This document shows positions 47,111-56,451 of a stretch of DNA of 57,138 nucleotides, piece after piece. A program made the translations under genes and the position numbers. Below the pieces are notes generated by a model. That model searched no databases, was not told the DNA's origin, and saw only the letters and a list, made by a program, of their open reading frames with translations. This DNA comes from an uncultured Muriicola sp. (GTDB taxonomy: Bacteria > Bacteroidota > Bacteroidia > Flavobacteriales > Flavobacteriaceae). Positions within the stretch are counted from its first letter, which is position 1, and every line of letters begins with the position of its first letter. The DNA is taken from positions 20,061 through 77,198 of the forward strand of contig NZ_CAMYKH010000006.1 of assembly GCF_947258935.1 (NCBI RefSeq). The letters are read 5' to 3'.

Positions 47111-48466
47111 TTATTGTGTTGAATCTTCTTCTCCCATGTAATCTTGTACGGTCCTAAAGCCGATATAACTACGGGCAGAATCTCTGTATTCATAATCCCT
47201 TGTACTTACCTGCAAGAAGTAAGCAACATCTTTCCAGGATCCGCCTCGAATCACTTTCCGGGCATTTTCACCAGAATCCGCATTAGGGTTCATAGTAGAT
47301 GCATACTCATAAGAACCTGGGAAATAACTACTGTTTGTCCATTCCGAAACGTTTCCTGCCATGTTGTACAGGTTAAAGTCATTGGGCTCATACGACTTGG
47401 CTTCTACTGTATAAAGAGCAGCATCTGCAGCGTAATCGCCACGTTGTGGTTTAAAGTTTGCCATAAAGCACCCTGTATCACTAATTACATAAGGACCACC
47501 CCAAGGATATGTACCTCCTTCAATACCTCCTCTTGCGGCATACTCCCACTCTGCTTCCGTTGGTAAACGGAACTGATTAACAAACTGATTGCCTCTACTT
47601 TTTTGATCGTCATTCTTGAATTTGGTTCTCCAATGACAGAAGGCTTTAGCTTGCTTCCAGGAAATACCTACAACAGGGTAATCACTATAGGCATCGTGCC
47701 AGAAGTAATCATTGTGCATAGGTTCATTATAAGAATATTCGAAATCGCGGATCCACACGGTTGTATCCGGATAGATCTCCAATTCTTCAGTCTTAATAAA
47801 TTGTTTTCTTCGCGTATCTCTGGTTCTGGCCGCAGCCTCTATATCCATCCAGGTATACTTATACTTTAATTTGGAAACGTCTATAATACGCTGTCCATTA
47901 TAAGACTCCTCTTCAGGAATATATAATGAATCCATAATCTCGGCATAATACTCATCCGGATAATCTGAGGTATCCCAAACTAGATCTTCTTCCGTATTTA
48001 GCTTAAAGCCCTCGTATCCTGTCTCACCCATACCCGAATAATTATCGAGCATATATTTTTCATAGACAGACATTCTGGTGGTATCTGCACTTTTAAATGC
48101 AAATTCTCCAATTCCTCCATCTTCCTGACTCAACCCTAATTCATCAGCTAATATAGCCAGATTGGTCCTCACGATAGAATCGCGAACCCATTGCACAAAC
48201 TGGCGATATTCACTGTTGGTTATTTCTGTATCGTCCATATAAAACGATCTAACAGTAACTGTTTTGGTAGGGGCATTGAGAACCTGCGCCATATCTTCCT
48301 CGCTTTTACCCATGATAAATGCGCCTCTTGGTATGAGCTCCATTCCATAGGGTTTTTCGGGGTACCATTTTTTACCTTGGACGCCCACTAGTTCTCCTTT
48401 TGTTTTTGAACCACAACTCGAGAGTAAAAAAACAAACGCTATAGATAACAACAATAGCTTCTTCAT
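47111..48466 (-). CDS. gldK: Gliding motility lipoprotein GldK
   Basis: 451 residues. Lipobox LLSSC with Cys18. The rest is an FGE/sulfatase-modifying-factor fold (PYGMELIPRGAFIMGKSEED; YPVVGISWKQAKAFCHWRTK; RLPTEAEWEYAARGG; RVIRGGSWKD; IGFRTVQD). The C-terminal site where real formylglycine-generating enzymes have two catalytic cysteines reads STRDYEYRDSARS, with no cysteine, so it is a structural ring subunit and not an enzyme. First gld gene; 115-nt upstream gap. Confidence 0.96.
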   Translation of the reverse strand: MKKLLLLSIAFVFLLSSCGSKTKGELVGVQGKKWYPEKPYGMELIPRGAFIMGKSEEDMAQVLNAPTKTVTVRSFYMDDTEITNSEYRQFVQWVRDSIVRTNLAILADELGLSQEDGGIGEFAFKSADTTRMSVYEKYMLDNYSGMGETGYEGFKLNTEEDLVWDTSDYPDEYYAEIMDSLYIPEEESYNGQRIIDVSKLKYKYTWMDIEAAARTRDTRRKQFIKTEELEIYPDTTVWIRDFEYSYNEPMHNDYFWHDAYSDYPVVGISWKQAKAFCHWRTKFKNDDQKSRGNQFVNQFRLPTEAEWEYAARGGIEGGTYPWGGPYVISDTGCFMANFKPQRGDYAADAALYTVEAKSYEPNDFNLYNMAGNVSEWTNSSYFPGSYEYASTMNPNADSGENARKVIRGGSWKDVAYFLQVSTRDYEYRDSARSYIGFRTVQDYMGEEDSTQ

Positions 48467-48581
48467 ACTTTAGGTTAAATTTCGATTTAGACTTTAAACA
48501 GTATTGACAATTATATTCTCTAAAACTACTTTTTGAATAAATTATTGTACGTTACTGGCCTTCCTTATAAAAAAATCACGT

Positions 48582-49739
48582 TTAGTTTAAACCTTTCTTA
48601 TAGGCCTTAAACCACCGCTCAGGAATAATCTGGTCGCATGCGTCTAAATAATCCTGCTCAGTGCAAGGTAATAACGCAGGTGAATTTGATTTAGTATGTG
48701 AAGAAACAAAAGGTGGTACTTCTACCCACCACCTTTGGGTAAGTTGACTTTTAAAGAATACCAATTCCTCGGTGTCTGTTGGCACTATAAACTTTGTGAA
48801 GTCCTTACTGCTGGCACTGGGCCGTTCTTTTATCCTGAAGTTGTAGCCTTCCATGAAGTACCAGATGATCTGGGCTACCAATTGGTAGGATTGCGGTGTA
48901 TTCTCGCTTTCATAGATGCCAAAAACGGCTACGTTTTCACTGATCCCTGCATATCTAGCGATTGTACAGATCTCTCTTCCGTCAAAGCCATTTGGTGAAA
49001 AGTTCGAGGATAGCCCAATTTCACTAGCCTTAATAGCCCTGACATCCAGACTAACAATATGGGCATTTCTCAATACGGGTTCTGCCAGAGAAATATCTGA
49101 AGTGATCGCTCCTAAACGATAGGCATCAAAAAAAAGCCTTTCCATAAGATCTATCTCTTCCTGGGCATTGAAATAGCTTTGGTACCCTATATTGGAGAAA
49201 TTAAAAAGATTGTTGGGCTTATCTGTGATGATCTTACTCATGTAAGAGCTGGAAGAAATAAGCTCCTCGTCTGCGCCAAAATCGAATCGGCTATCCACAG
49301 ACACCAGGTTGATCATGGTCTTTATTTTATCAAAAGCTCGGTAAGTAGGATAGGTAATGTCCTGGGTGGCACCTATTATTATAGGTATAACATTTTCCTC
49401 TAGTAGTTCGGCAACAATTTCCTTTACCACAAAATACGTGTCCTCCACCGTCTCGCCTTCTTCCACATTTCCAAGGTCTACGATATTTACATTCCAGTTC
49501 CCCATCATTAGCTTATAGAGCTGTATGCGGATCTCTACAATGGCCAGTTTATCCGGTTTCTTCTCAAAAGCATTTCGGGATTCGTTGACCCCCATTATAG
49601 CAAATGATGCATTGGCGAGTACAGGGAGACCATCTCGATTGGTATGCTTAAAAACATTTTTTCCGAGAGACTGCAGTGGCAACAACTCACAGTGAGCGAG
49701 GGCCTTGTCTTCTACCGGTACTAAGAAATCGAATGCCAT
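48582..49739 (-). CDS. Arginase-fold protein (annotated family: formimidoylglutamase), likely inactive
   Basis: 385 residues with the ureohydrolase fold. The usual metal-binding motifs are altered: GGDHS has become GATQD (PIIIGATQDIT), DAHxD has become DSRFD (VSVDSRFDFG), and SxDxDxxDP has become SLDVRAIKA. Three of six Mn ligands (two His, one Asp) are replaced, so arginase or formimidoylglutamase activity is unlikely. A long N-terminal region of about 100 residues is added. It lies between topA (20 nt) and gldK (115 nt) on the same strand. A structural or regulatory role near the gliding motor is possible. Confidence 0.78.
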   Translation of the reverse strand: MAFDFLVPVEDKALAHCELLPLQSLGKNVFKHTNRDGLPVLANASFAIMGVNESRNAFEKKPDKLAIVEIRIQLYKLMMGNWNVNIVDLGNVEEGETVEDTYFVVKEIVAELLEENVIPIIIGATQDITYPTYRAFDKIKTMINLVSVDSRFDFGADEELISSSSYMSKIITDKPNNLFNFSNIGYQSYFNAQEEIDLMERLFFDAYRLGAITSDISLAEPVLRNAHIVSLDVRAIKASEIGLSSNFSPNGFDGREICTIARYAGISENVAVFGIYESENTPQSYQLVAQIIWYFMEGYNFRIKERPSASSKDFTKFIVPTDTEELVFFKSQLTQRWWVEVPPFVSSHTKSNSPALLPCTEQDYLDACDQIIPERWFKAYKKGLN

Positions 49740-49759
49740 AGGATGACAGAAAAGGAGGG

Positions 49760-52228
49760 TTACTTACTTTTTTTCTTGGGTTTTTTCTTTTCAAGAAGAC
49801 CCTGAGCATCTTCCAGACTAAAATTGGTGACATCTACTTCCTTCCCAAGTTCTGCCTTCAATTTACCTTTTATGATCTGGTGCCTGCCCCAACGTGCTTT
49901 TTCTATGCGAATGCCTTCTTTGGGCCATTCCTTTACTACGCGTTCTGATTCCTTCTTCTTTTTAGCCTCAATTAATTCGGCTATATCATCTACAGATAGG
50001 TTATCAAAATCGTATTTCTTATTAACATTGATAAACATGCCATCCCATTTAATAAACGGTCCAAATCTCCCCGTTCCTTTGGTGACATCTTTTTCTTCGT
50101 AGGTAGTGATGGGAGCATCTGCCTTTTGTTTGGCCTTGATCAATTCAATAGCCCTGTCCAAGTCTATATCCATGGCACTTTCTCCACTCTCCAGAGAAAC
50201 AAATTTCTTTCCGAAGCGAACATAAGGACCATATCTACCTACATTGGCCGCCACTTCTTCTCCTTCAAAAACCCCTAATTTTCTGGGGAGTTTAAAAAGT
50301 TCCATGGCATCTTCAAAAGTGACAGTAGCTATAGATTGGTCTGGGAGCAAACTTGCAAATAATGGCTTTTCCTCTTCCTCTACCGTACCTATTTGAACCA
50401 TAGGGCCAAAGCGACCTAAACGCACAGACACTTGTCTTTTTGTTTTTGGATCTGTTCCCAGGATACGTTCCCCACTTGCGCGTTCGGCATTTTCCTCTAC
50501 ATCGACCACATTGGGGTGAAAGTCCTTGTAAAAATCTTTCATCACCTTTTTCCAATCTTCTTCCCCGGAGGCGATCTCATCAAAATCTTTCTCAACCTTC
50601 GCTGTAAAATGGTAATCCAGGATCTTGCCGAAATGAGCCACCAGGAAGTCATTCACAATAAGACCAATATCTGTAGGTACCATTTTACCTTTATCAGAAC
50701 CTACCGTTTCGGTTAATTGCTTTTCATTGATAGAATCGTTTTCTAAAACTAATTGGGCATACCCTCTTTCAGTACCATCAACAGTCCCTTTCTCAATATA
50801 GCCTCTGTTCTGAATTGTAGAGATCGTTGGTGCATAGGTTGAGGGTCTTCCAATTCCCAATTCCTCCAGCTTCTTAACCAAGGTTGCCTCTGTATATCTG
50901 TATGGAGGTCTGGTAAATCGTTCTGTGGCGGTTATATGGGTATTGAATAAAGTATCGGCTACTTTCAAAGCTGGGAGCATGCCTTCCTGCTCTTCTGACA
51001 GATCTTCCTCGTCTTTCCCCTCCAGATATACTTTTAAAAATCCATCAAACTTAATCACCTCGCCATTGGCAGTAAATTCTTCCTTATGGGTATTGGTCTT
51101 GATCTTTACGTTGGTACGTTCTAATTGGGCATCGGCCATTTGAGAGGCCAGAGTTCTCTTCCAGATCAGTTCATACAACTTTGCCTGGTCTCGTTCCACC
51201 TTTGGGGATTGAAGGGTCATATCTGTTGGGCGTATGGCCTCATGAGCTTCTTGAGCCCCTTTACTCTTCCCTTTATAATTCCGGACCTTGCTATATTTTT
51301 CGCCATAATTAGTAACAATGGCTTGCTTAGCTTCATTAATGGCTTCTTTAGACAGATTTACACTATCTGTTCTCATATAGGTGATCAACCCGGCCTCATA
51401 TAATCGTTGTGCCACTTGCATGGTCCTGCCTACCGAGAAATATAATTTTCTTGAAGCTTCCTGCTGCAATGTTGAGGTTGTAAAAGGAGCTGCCGGGGAT
51501 TTTTTGGCGGGTTTCTTGTCCAGAGAGGCGACTGAAAAGTTCGCCTTAAGATTCTGTTTTAAAAAGGACTCTGCTTCCAGTTTCGTTGCAAAGGTCTTTG
51601 AAAGCTTTGCACTAAAAACCTCTGCCTTTTCTGTTTTAAATTCCGCATTGATCCTAAAAGATGCCTCTGGACTAAATGCCTCTATAGATCGTTCCCGTTC
51701 AACAATAAGTCGGACAGCCACAGATTGCACGCGCCCTGCAGAAAGACCTGGCTTAATCTTTTTCCATAATACAGGAGAAAGTTCATAACCAACCAATCTG
51801 TCTAAAACTCTTCTAGCCTGCTGGGCATTTACTAAATCATAATTGATCTCCCTTGGGGTTTCTATAGCTTTCTGTATAGCAGATTTTGTAATGGAATTAA
51901 AAACAATCCTTTTGGTCTTGTTCTTATCCAGACCTAAGGTCTCTGCTAAATGCCAGGAGATTGCCTCTCCTTCCCGGTCCTCATCACTAGCTAACCATAT
52001 CATATCTGCCTTGTTGGCCAGATCCTTTAATTTTTTAACCAGTGACTTTTTATCTTTATCAACGATGTATTTGGGTAGAAAATCATTCTCCACGTCTACC
52101 CCCAATTCCTTGGAAGGAAGATCAGCAATATGCCCAAAACTCGATTCTACCTTAAAATCCTTACCCAGAAATTTTTCAATAGTCTTCGCCTTGGCGGGTG
52201 ATTCCACAATTACTAAATTCTTAGCCAT
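49760..52228 (-). CDS. topA: DNA topoisomerase I
   Basis: 822 residues. It relaxes negative supercoils in the cytoplasm. The Toprim domain has Glu9 (VIVESPAKAKTIEKFLG) and Asp82/Asp84 (SDEDREGE). The active-site tyrosine is Tyr284 in LITYMRTDSV. The C-terminus has TOPRIM-C repeats (GRFGPMVQIG, GRYGPYVRFG, GRFGPFIKWD, RWGRHQIIKG) and a lysine-rich tail. There are no cysteines at all, so the Cys4 zinc fingers of E. coli TopA are absent. TAC-TTTTG at 52255-52248 (minus) is a possible -7 element. Confidence 0.97.
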   Translation of the reverse strand: MAKNLVIVESPAKAKTIEKFLGKDFKVESSFGHIADLPSKELGVDVENDFLPKYIVDKDKKSLVKKLKDLANKADMIWLASDEDREGEAISWHLAETLGLDKNKTKRIVFNSITKSAIQKAIETPREINYDLVNAQQARRVLDRLVGYELSPVLWKKIKPGLSAGRVQSVAVRLIVERERSIEAFSPEASFRINAEFKTEKAEVFSAKLSKTFATKLEAESFLKQNLKANFSVASLDKKPAKKSPAAPFTTSTLQQEASRKLYFSVGRTMQVAQRLYEAGLITYMRTDSVNLSKEAINEAKQAIVTNYGEKYSKVRNYKGKSKGAQEAHEAIRPTDMTLQSPKVERDQAKLYELIWKRTLASQMADAQLERTNVKIKTNTHKEEFTANGEVIKFDGFLKVYLEGKDEEDLSEEQEGMLPALKVADTLFNTHITATERFTRPPYRYTEATLVKKLEELGIGRPSTYAPTISTIQNRGYIEKGTVDGTERGYAQLVLENDSINEKQLTETVGSDKGKMVPTDIGLIVNDFLVAHFGKILDYHFTAKVEKDFDEIASGEEDWKKVMKDFYKDFHPNVVDVEENAERASGERILGTDPKTKRQVSVRLGRFGPMVQIGTVEEEEKPLFASLLPDQSIATVTFEDAMELFKLPRKLGVFEGEEVAANVGRYGPYVRFGKKFVSLESGESAMDIDLDRAIELIKAKQKADAPITTYEEKDVTKGTGRFGPFIKWDGMFINVNKKYDFDNLSVDDIAELIEAKKKKESERVVKEWPKEGIRIEKARWGRHQIIKGKLKAELGKEVDVTNFSLEDAQGLLEKKKPKKKSK

Positions 52229-52247
52229 TCATTGATTTTTGAAGTCA

Positions 52248-52255
52248 CAAAAGTA
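52248..52255 (-). promoter_or_regulatory. Candidate -7 element for topA
   Basis: TACTTTTG on the minus strand, a full match to TAnnTTTG, 19 nt before the ATG. No TTG is present at the standard distance. Confidence 0.4.
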
Positions 52256-52347
52256 TAGCAAAATTTTGATTTGCTTTCTTTTATCCAAAACGAGGCATAA
52301 AATAGCTCTTGAATTTCGCAGATGAAATTGCTTTTAGGAGTGCGTAA

Positions 52348-53580
52348 TTAATTAAGGGACATTGAACTAATGAGTTCAAGGCTCATATCAGAATACGAAT
52401 ACTGATATAGGGTTCCCTCACCCACCATCAGAAGATGATCCTGTAAAGGAATTACATCGAAAGTAGTAATGTCCTCAAAATGCTGTAGCGCAATAAGTTC
52501 AGGAACATTAGTTGTATCATACACTTTTAGGCCAAAACTCCCGTCGCACACAAAAAGGGTATTGTTCATAATGCCTAACCCGTATGGTTCTTCCATTGGG
52601 TAATTGGCCGTAAGTGATGGATTGGAAATATCGGAAATATCTACCAGAAACAAGCCGCTTTCAGTAGCGCCACAGCCATTTCCGCCTCTCAAAGTAATAT
52701 AGGCATAGTCACCATCTACCACAACAGGATCGCAGGCAGTACCATGCTGAAATTCAGAGATAAAGCTGGGATTGGAAGGTTCCGTGATATCATAAATATA
52801 CATCCCGCTTCTGCTGCCTAAAAATAATTGATCCCCTCTGTTAAAAATGGTCTCAATATCGAAACCGGCATACACATCTTCCATATCCTGAGGATTCGCA
52901 AGATCTGATATTTCAAAAATATTGATGCTGTGGTTGTCCACGGCATATAAATAATCTGCCACGATCTTAAAACGGGCCAAAGAACCACCTTGTCCTACAC
53001 TGTTCTCAGCTGCATTGGCCATTAAGATGTCGTCAAAGCGCTGTTGTACCTCCTCCACCAATCTGCGTTCGGTGACTACTTCCCAACCTATAAGAATACT
53101 ATCGGGATTTCCCCAGTCATCGTATTCAAAAATATCGGCTTCCAGCGGCCATACCACATTATCTCGCAAGACATTCTCCAGGCGATTAACAATTTGAATG
53201 TTGTTGATATCAGATATATCAAGGACTATCAAGTCTGTTAGACTATCGGCATAGAGGAAATTGTTCTTAATTGAAATATCAACATTTCCTGCAATTTTTA
53301 TAAAAGACACTTTTCTTGGCGAAGCAGGGTTGCTGTTATCAATGACGTGCACTCCCCTAAACTTATCATTTACAAAAATATAATCCTGATAAGCATATAT
53401 CTTTCCCGATTCTGCAATGGGTTGAGGGCTTACTATATCTACACCGTTCTTGAATTCTTGAATGGAGATCGTCAAAGGACGAGCCACCAGATAGTCTGCG
53501 TATTTTCCGGGATCCTCTTCAGTACAGGAAAGGAATCCGAAAACGATAAAGCAAGAGAATAAGATTTTAAGGGATTTCAT
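52348..53580 (-). CDS. LVIVD-repeat (beta-propeller-like) lipoprotein
   Basis: 410 residues from the second in-frame ATG (53580); the ATG at 53586 is also possible. The lipobox is FLSC in FGFLSCTEED. The mature part has repeated units with the LVIVD pattern: FRGVHVIDNSNPASPRKVSF, LTDLIVLDISDINNIQIVNRL, HSINIFEISDLANPQDME, SGMYIYDITEPSNPSFISEF, SGLFLVDISDISNPSLTANY and FGLKVYDTTNVPELIALQHF, giving a probable beta-propeller. It is probably on the outer membrane facing out or into the periplasm. Function unknown. Confidence 0.82.
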   Translation of the reverse strand: MKSLKILFSCFIVFGFLSCTEEDPGKYADYLVARPLTISIQEFKNGVDIVSPQPIAESGKIYAYQDYIFVNDKFRGVHVIDNSNPASPRKVSFIKIAGNVDISIKNNFLYADSLTDLIVLDISDINNIQIVNRLENVLRDNVVWPLEADIFEYDDWGNPDSILIGWEVVTERRLVEEVQQRFDDILMANAAENSVGQGGSLARFKIVADYLYAVDNHSINIFEISDLANPQDMEDVYAGFDIETIFNRGDQLFLGSRSGMYIYDITEPSNPSFISEFQHGTACDPVVVDGDYAYITLRGGNGCGATESGLFLVDISDISNPSLTANYPMEEPYGLGIMNNTLFVCDGSFGLKVYDTTNVPELIALQHFEDITTFDVIPLQDHLLMVGEGTLYQYSYSDMSLELISSMSLN

Positions 53581-53670
53581 AGCCATAAGATTAAAAGGTT
53601 AGGTATTTGGATAGATACGTAAAAAGTAGGCACGTTGCGTTCAATTTTAAGAAAATATTTAACTGTCATA

Positions 53671-53702
53671 TTGTCATAAAAAAGGATAATGTGCTACCTT
53701 TG
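53671..53702 (+). promoter_or_regulatory. Promoter of miaB operon
   Basis: TTG (53671-53673), 21-nt spacer, TACCTTTG (53695-53702), a full match to the Bacteroidota consensus, 35 nt before the miaB ATG. Confidence 0.75.
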
Positions 53703-53737
53703 CGGTCCTTAAGTGAGTGGCTATCGCAAACTATACA

Positions 53738-55186
53738 ATGGAGAAAGTAATAGATGAAAGTGTTCAGGGCTCAGCTCTTATCACAGACTTAGCGGATCAA
53801 AATAATCGGAAGTTATACATAGAGAGTTACGGCTGTCAGATGAACTTTTCTGACAGCGAGATCGTGGCTTCCATACTGGCTACTGAAGGTTTCAATACGA
53901 CAGATCAATTAGAAGAGGCAGACCTTGTGCTTGTCAATACCTGCTCTATCAGGGAAAAAGCAGAATCCAATGTTCGTAAAAGGCTCGAAAAATTCAATGC
54001 GGTTAAAAAGACAAAACCACATATGAGGGTGGGCGTATTGGGCTGCATGGCGGAGCGACTCAAAAGTAAATTGCTGGAAGAAGAGAAAATTGTAGACATG
54101 GTAGTGGGTCCGGATGCCTATAAAGATCTTCCCAATCTTATTCGTGAAATAGATGAGGGCAGAAATGCCGTCAATGTTATACTTTCCAAAGATGAAACCT
54201 ATGGTGATATAGCACCCGTGCGATTAAATTCCAATGGAGTTACAGCATTAGTATCTATTACCAGAGGATGCGATAATATGTGCACCTTCTGTGTAGTGCC
54301 TTTTACAAGAGGCAGAGAACGAAGCAGGGATCCTCAATCTATTGCTCAAGAAGTAAACGAATTATGGGAACAGGGATATCGTGAAGTAACACTGCTGGGG
54401 CAGAATGTTGACAGCTATCTTTGGTATGGAGGCGGTTTAAAAAAAGACCTCGACAAAGCTTCAGAAATACAGAAAGCCACAGCCGTAGATTTTGCAGGAC
54501 TTTTAGCGTTGGTGGCTGAGTCACAGCCAAAAATGCGTATCCGATTCTCCACCTCTAATCCGCAAGATATGACGTTGGAAGTGGTGAGGACCATGGCGAA
54601 ATATCAAAATATTTGCAGCCATATTCACCTGCCAGTACAAAGTGGTAGCAACCGCATCTTAAAAGCCATGAACAGGCTTCATACCCGTGAGGAATATATG
54701 ACCCTAATAGACAATATTCGCAGCATCATCCCTGATTGCGGTATAAGTCAGGATATAATCGCAGGCTTCCCAACAGAAACTGAGAAAGACCACCGGGATA
54801 CACTTTCCTTAATGGACTATGTGAAATACGACTTTGGATTTATGTTCTCCTATTCGGAAAGGCCGGGAACCATGGCTGCCAAGAAATTAAAGGATGATGT
54901 TCCGGAGACAATTAAGAAAAAAAGGCTGCAGGAGATCATTGACCTGCAAAGAAAACACTGCTTATACAGAACCAAACAATATTTGGGCAAAACAGAAGAG
55001 GTGCTTATTGAAGGCTCTTCGAAGAAGTCGGACGCCCACTGGATGGGTCGAACCTCTGCCAATACGGTGGTAGTGTTTCCAAAGAAGCATTACAAGGCTG
55101 GGGACTTTGTCAATGTAAAGATCAAGGATTGTACCTCGGCCACTCTTTTTGGAGATGCCGTTGGCCTAACAGAAAATAACGGATAA
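53738..55186 (+). CDS. miaB: tRNA-2-methylthio-N6-dimethylallyladenosine synthase
   Basis: 482 residues from the ATG at 53738 (an in-frame GTG at 53717 is less likely). A radical SAM methylthiotransferase that modifies i6A37. The N-terminal UPF0004 domain holds Cys33, Cys69 and Cys103 for one Fe-S cluster ([29 protein letters not shown]). The radical SAM motif is Cys178-x3-Cys182-x2-Cys185 (CDNMCTFC). The C-terminal TRAM domain is present ([15 protein letters not shown]). The [17 protein letters not shown] insertion is typical of Bacteroidota. The stop overlaps the next start by 1 nt. Confidence 0.97.
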   Translation: MEKVIDESVQGSALITDLADQNNRKLYIESYGCQMNFSDSEIVASILATEGFNTTDQLEEADLVLVNTCSIREKAESNVRKRLEKFNAVKKTKPHMRVGVLGCMAERLKSKLLEEEKIVDMVVGPDAYKDLPNLIREIDEGRNAVNVILSKDETYGDIAPVRLNSNGVTALVSITRGCDNMCTFCVVPFTRGRERSRDPQSIAQEVNELWEQGYREVTLLGQNVDSYLWYGGGLKKDLDKASEIQKATAVDFAGLLALVAESQPKMRIRFSTSNPQDMTLEVVRTMAKYQNICSHIHLPVQSGSNRILKAMNRLHTREEYMTLIDNIRSIIPDCGISQDIIAGFPTETEKDHRDTLSLMDYVKYDFGFMFSYSERPGTMAAKKLKDDVPETIKKKRLQEIIDLQRKHCLYRTKQYLGKTEEVLIEGSSKKSDAHWMGRTSANTVVVFPKKHYKAGDFVNVKIKDCTSATLFGDAVGLTENNG

Positions 55187-56451
55187 TGGAAAGTGTACAA
55201 GCCATAAAACAACGTTTTGGGATCATAGGAAACGATCCTAAATTGAATCGTGCCCTTGAAAAGGCTTTACAAGTGGCTCCCACAGATATTTCTGTGCTAG
55301 TCACGGGAGAAAGTGGGGTTGGTAAGGAAGTGGTGCCTAAGATAGTACATGCGCTGTCTCACAGAAAACATTCAAAATATATTGCGGTAAACTGCGGTGC
55401 TATTCCTGAAGGCACCATAGACAGTGAATTGTTTGGTCATGAAAAAGGATCGTTTACAGGAGCTACTCAAACCCGCAGCGGGTATTTTGAAGTGGCAGAT
55501 GGGGGTACAATATTCCTGGATGAGGTAGGTGAACTTCCCCTTACTACCCAGGTACGTTTATTGCGTATCCTGGAGAATGGAGAATTCTTAAAGGTAGGTT
55601 CCTCTCAAGTTCAAAAGACCAATGTCAGGATTGTTGCGGCTACCAATATGAATATGATAGACGCAATTAAAAAAGGAAAGTTCAGAGAAGATCTGTACTA
55701 CCGTTTAAGCACAGTGGAGATCCATATTCCACCATTGCGCGACCGAAAGGAAGACATTCATCTTCTGTTCAGAAAATTTGCCTCAGACTTCGGGCAGAAA
55801 TATAAAATGCCCACTATACGGTTGGATGATGATGCAGTGCAGCTCCTCGTAAAATATCGCTGGCCGGGAAATATCAGACAATTGCGAAATGTTGCAGAGC
55901 AAGTATCTGTATTGGAAGAAAGCAGAGCTATCTCACTCTCAACCTTGAACGGATACCTTCCTCATGCAAATGATTCCAATTTACCTGCTGTAATTGAACG
56001 TGAATCAAAAAAAGGTGATTTTAGCAATGAGCGAGAGATCCTCTACAAAGTGTTGTTTGATATGAAGGCAGATCTGAACGATCTCAAAAAATTGACCTTG
56101 GAAATGCTCAATTCCGGAGATTCGGATAAAGTTCAAGAAGAAAATGAAACGCTAATACGGAAAATATACGGGTCTAACGGTGAAGAGGTGGAGGAGGAAG
56201 AAGCAGCGCCTGTTGAACTATTGCCCCCACATGAGGACAGGGATGAGAAACCGAAGGAAATAGCACAGGAAGATAAGTATCATTTTGCCGAGGAGATCCA
56301 AGAAGAAGAAACCTTATCTTTACAAGCAAAGGAGATTGAGCTTATCAAAAAATCTCTGGAACGCAACCGCGGGAAACGAAAGGCGGCTGCTTCGGAATTG
56401 GGAATCTCTGAAAGAACCCTGTATCGAAAAATCAAACAGTACGATTTATAG
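55186..56451 (+). CDS. Sigma-54 interaction domain transcription activator, no sensor domain
   Basis: 421 residues. The AAA+ domain begins almost at the N-terminus: Walker A GESGVGKE at 41-48, the sigma-54 contact loop GSFTGA at 88-93 (canonical GAFTGA), Walker B TIFLDE about 108-113. A linker of about 125 residues (255-380) is partly helical and then highly acidic (EEVEEEEAAPVELL onward), followed by a Fis-type HTH at about 395-421 (KRKAAASELGISERTLYRKI). There is no receiver, GAF or PAS domain. Start overlaps the miaB stop by 1 nt and the stop overlaps the lptE GTG by 1 nt. Confidence 0.93.
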   Translation: MESVQAIKQRFGIIGNDPKLNRALEKALQVAPTDISVLVTGESGVGKEVVPKIVHALSHRKHSKYIAVNCGAIPEGTIDSELFGHEKGSFTGATQTRSGYFEVADGGTIFLDEVGELPLTTQVRLLRILENGEFLKVGSSQVQKTNVRIVAATNMNMIDAIKKGKFREDLYYRLSTVEIHIPPLRDRKEDIHLLFRKFASDFGQKYKMPTIRLDDDAVQLLVKYRWPGNIRQLRNVAEQVSVLEESRAISLSTLNGYLPHANDSNLPAVIERESKKGDFSNEREILYKVLFDMKADLNDLKKLTLEMLNSGDSDKVQEENETLIRKIYGSNGEEVEEEEAAPVELLPPHEDRDEKPKEIAQEDKYHFAEEIQEEETLSLQAKEIELIKKSLERNRGKRKAAASELGISERTLYRKIKQYDL

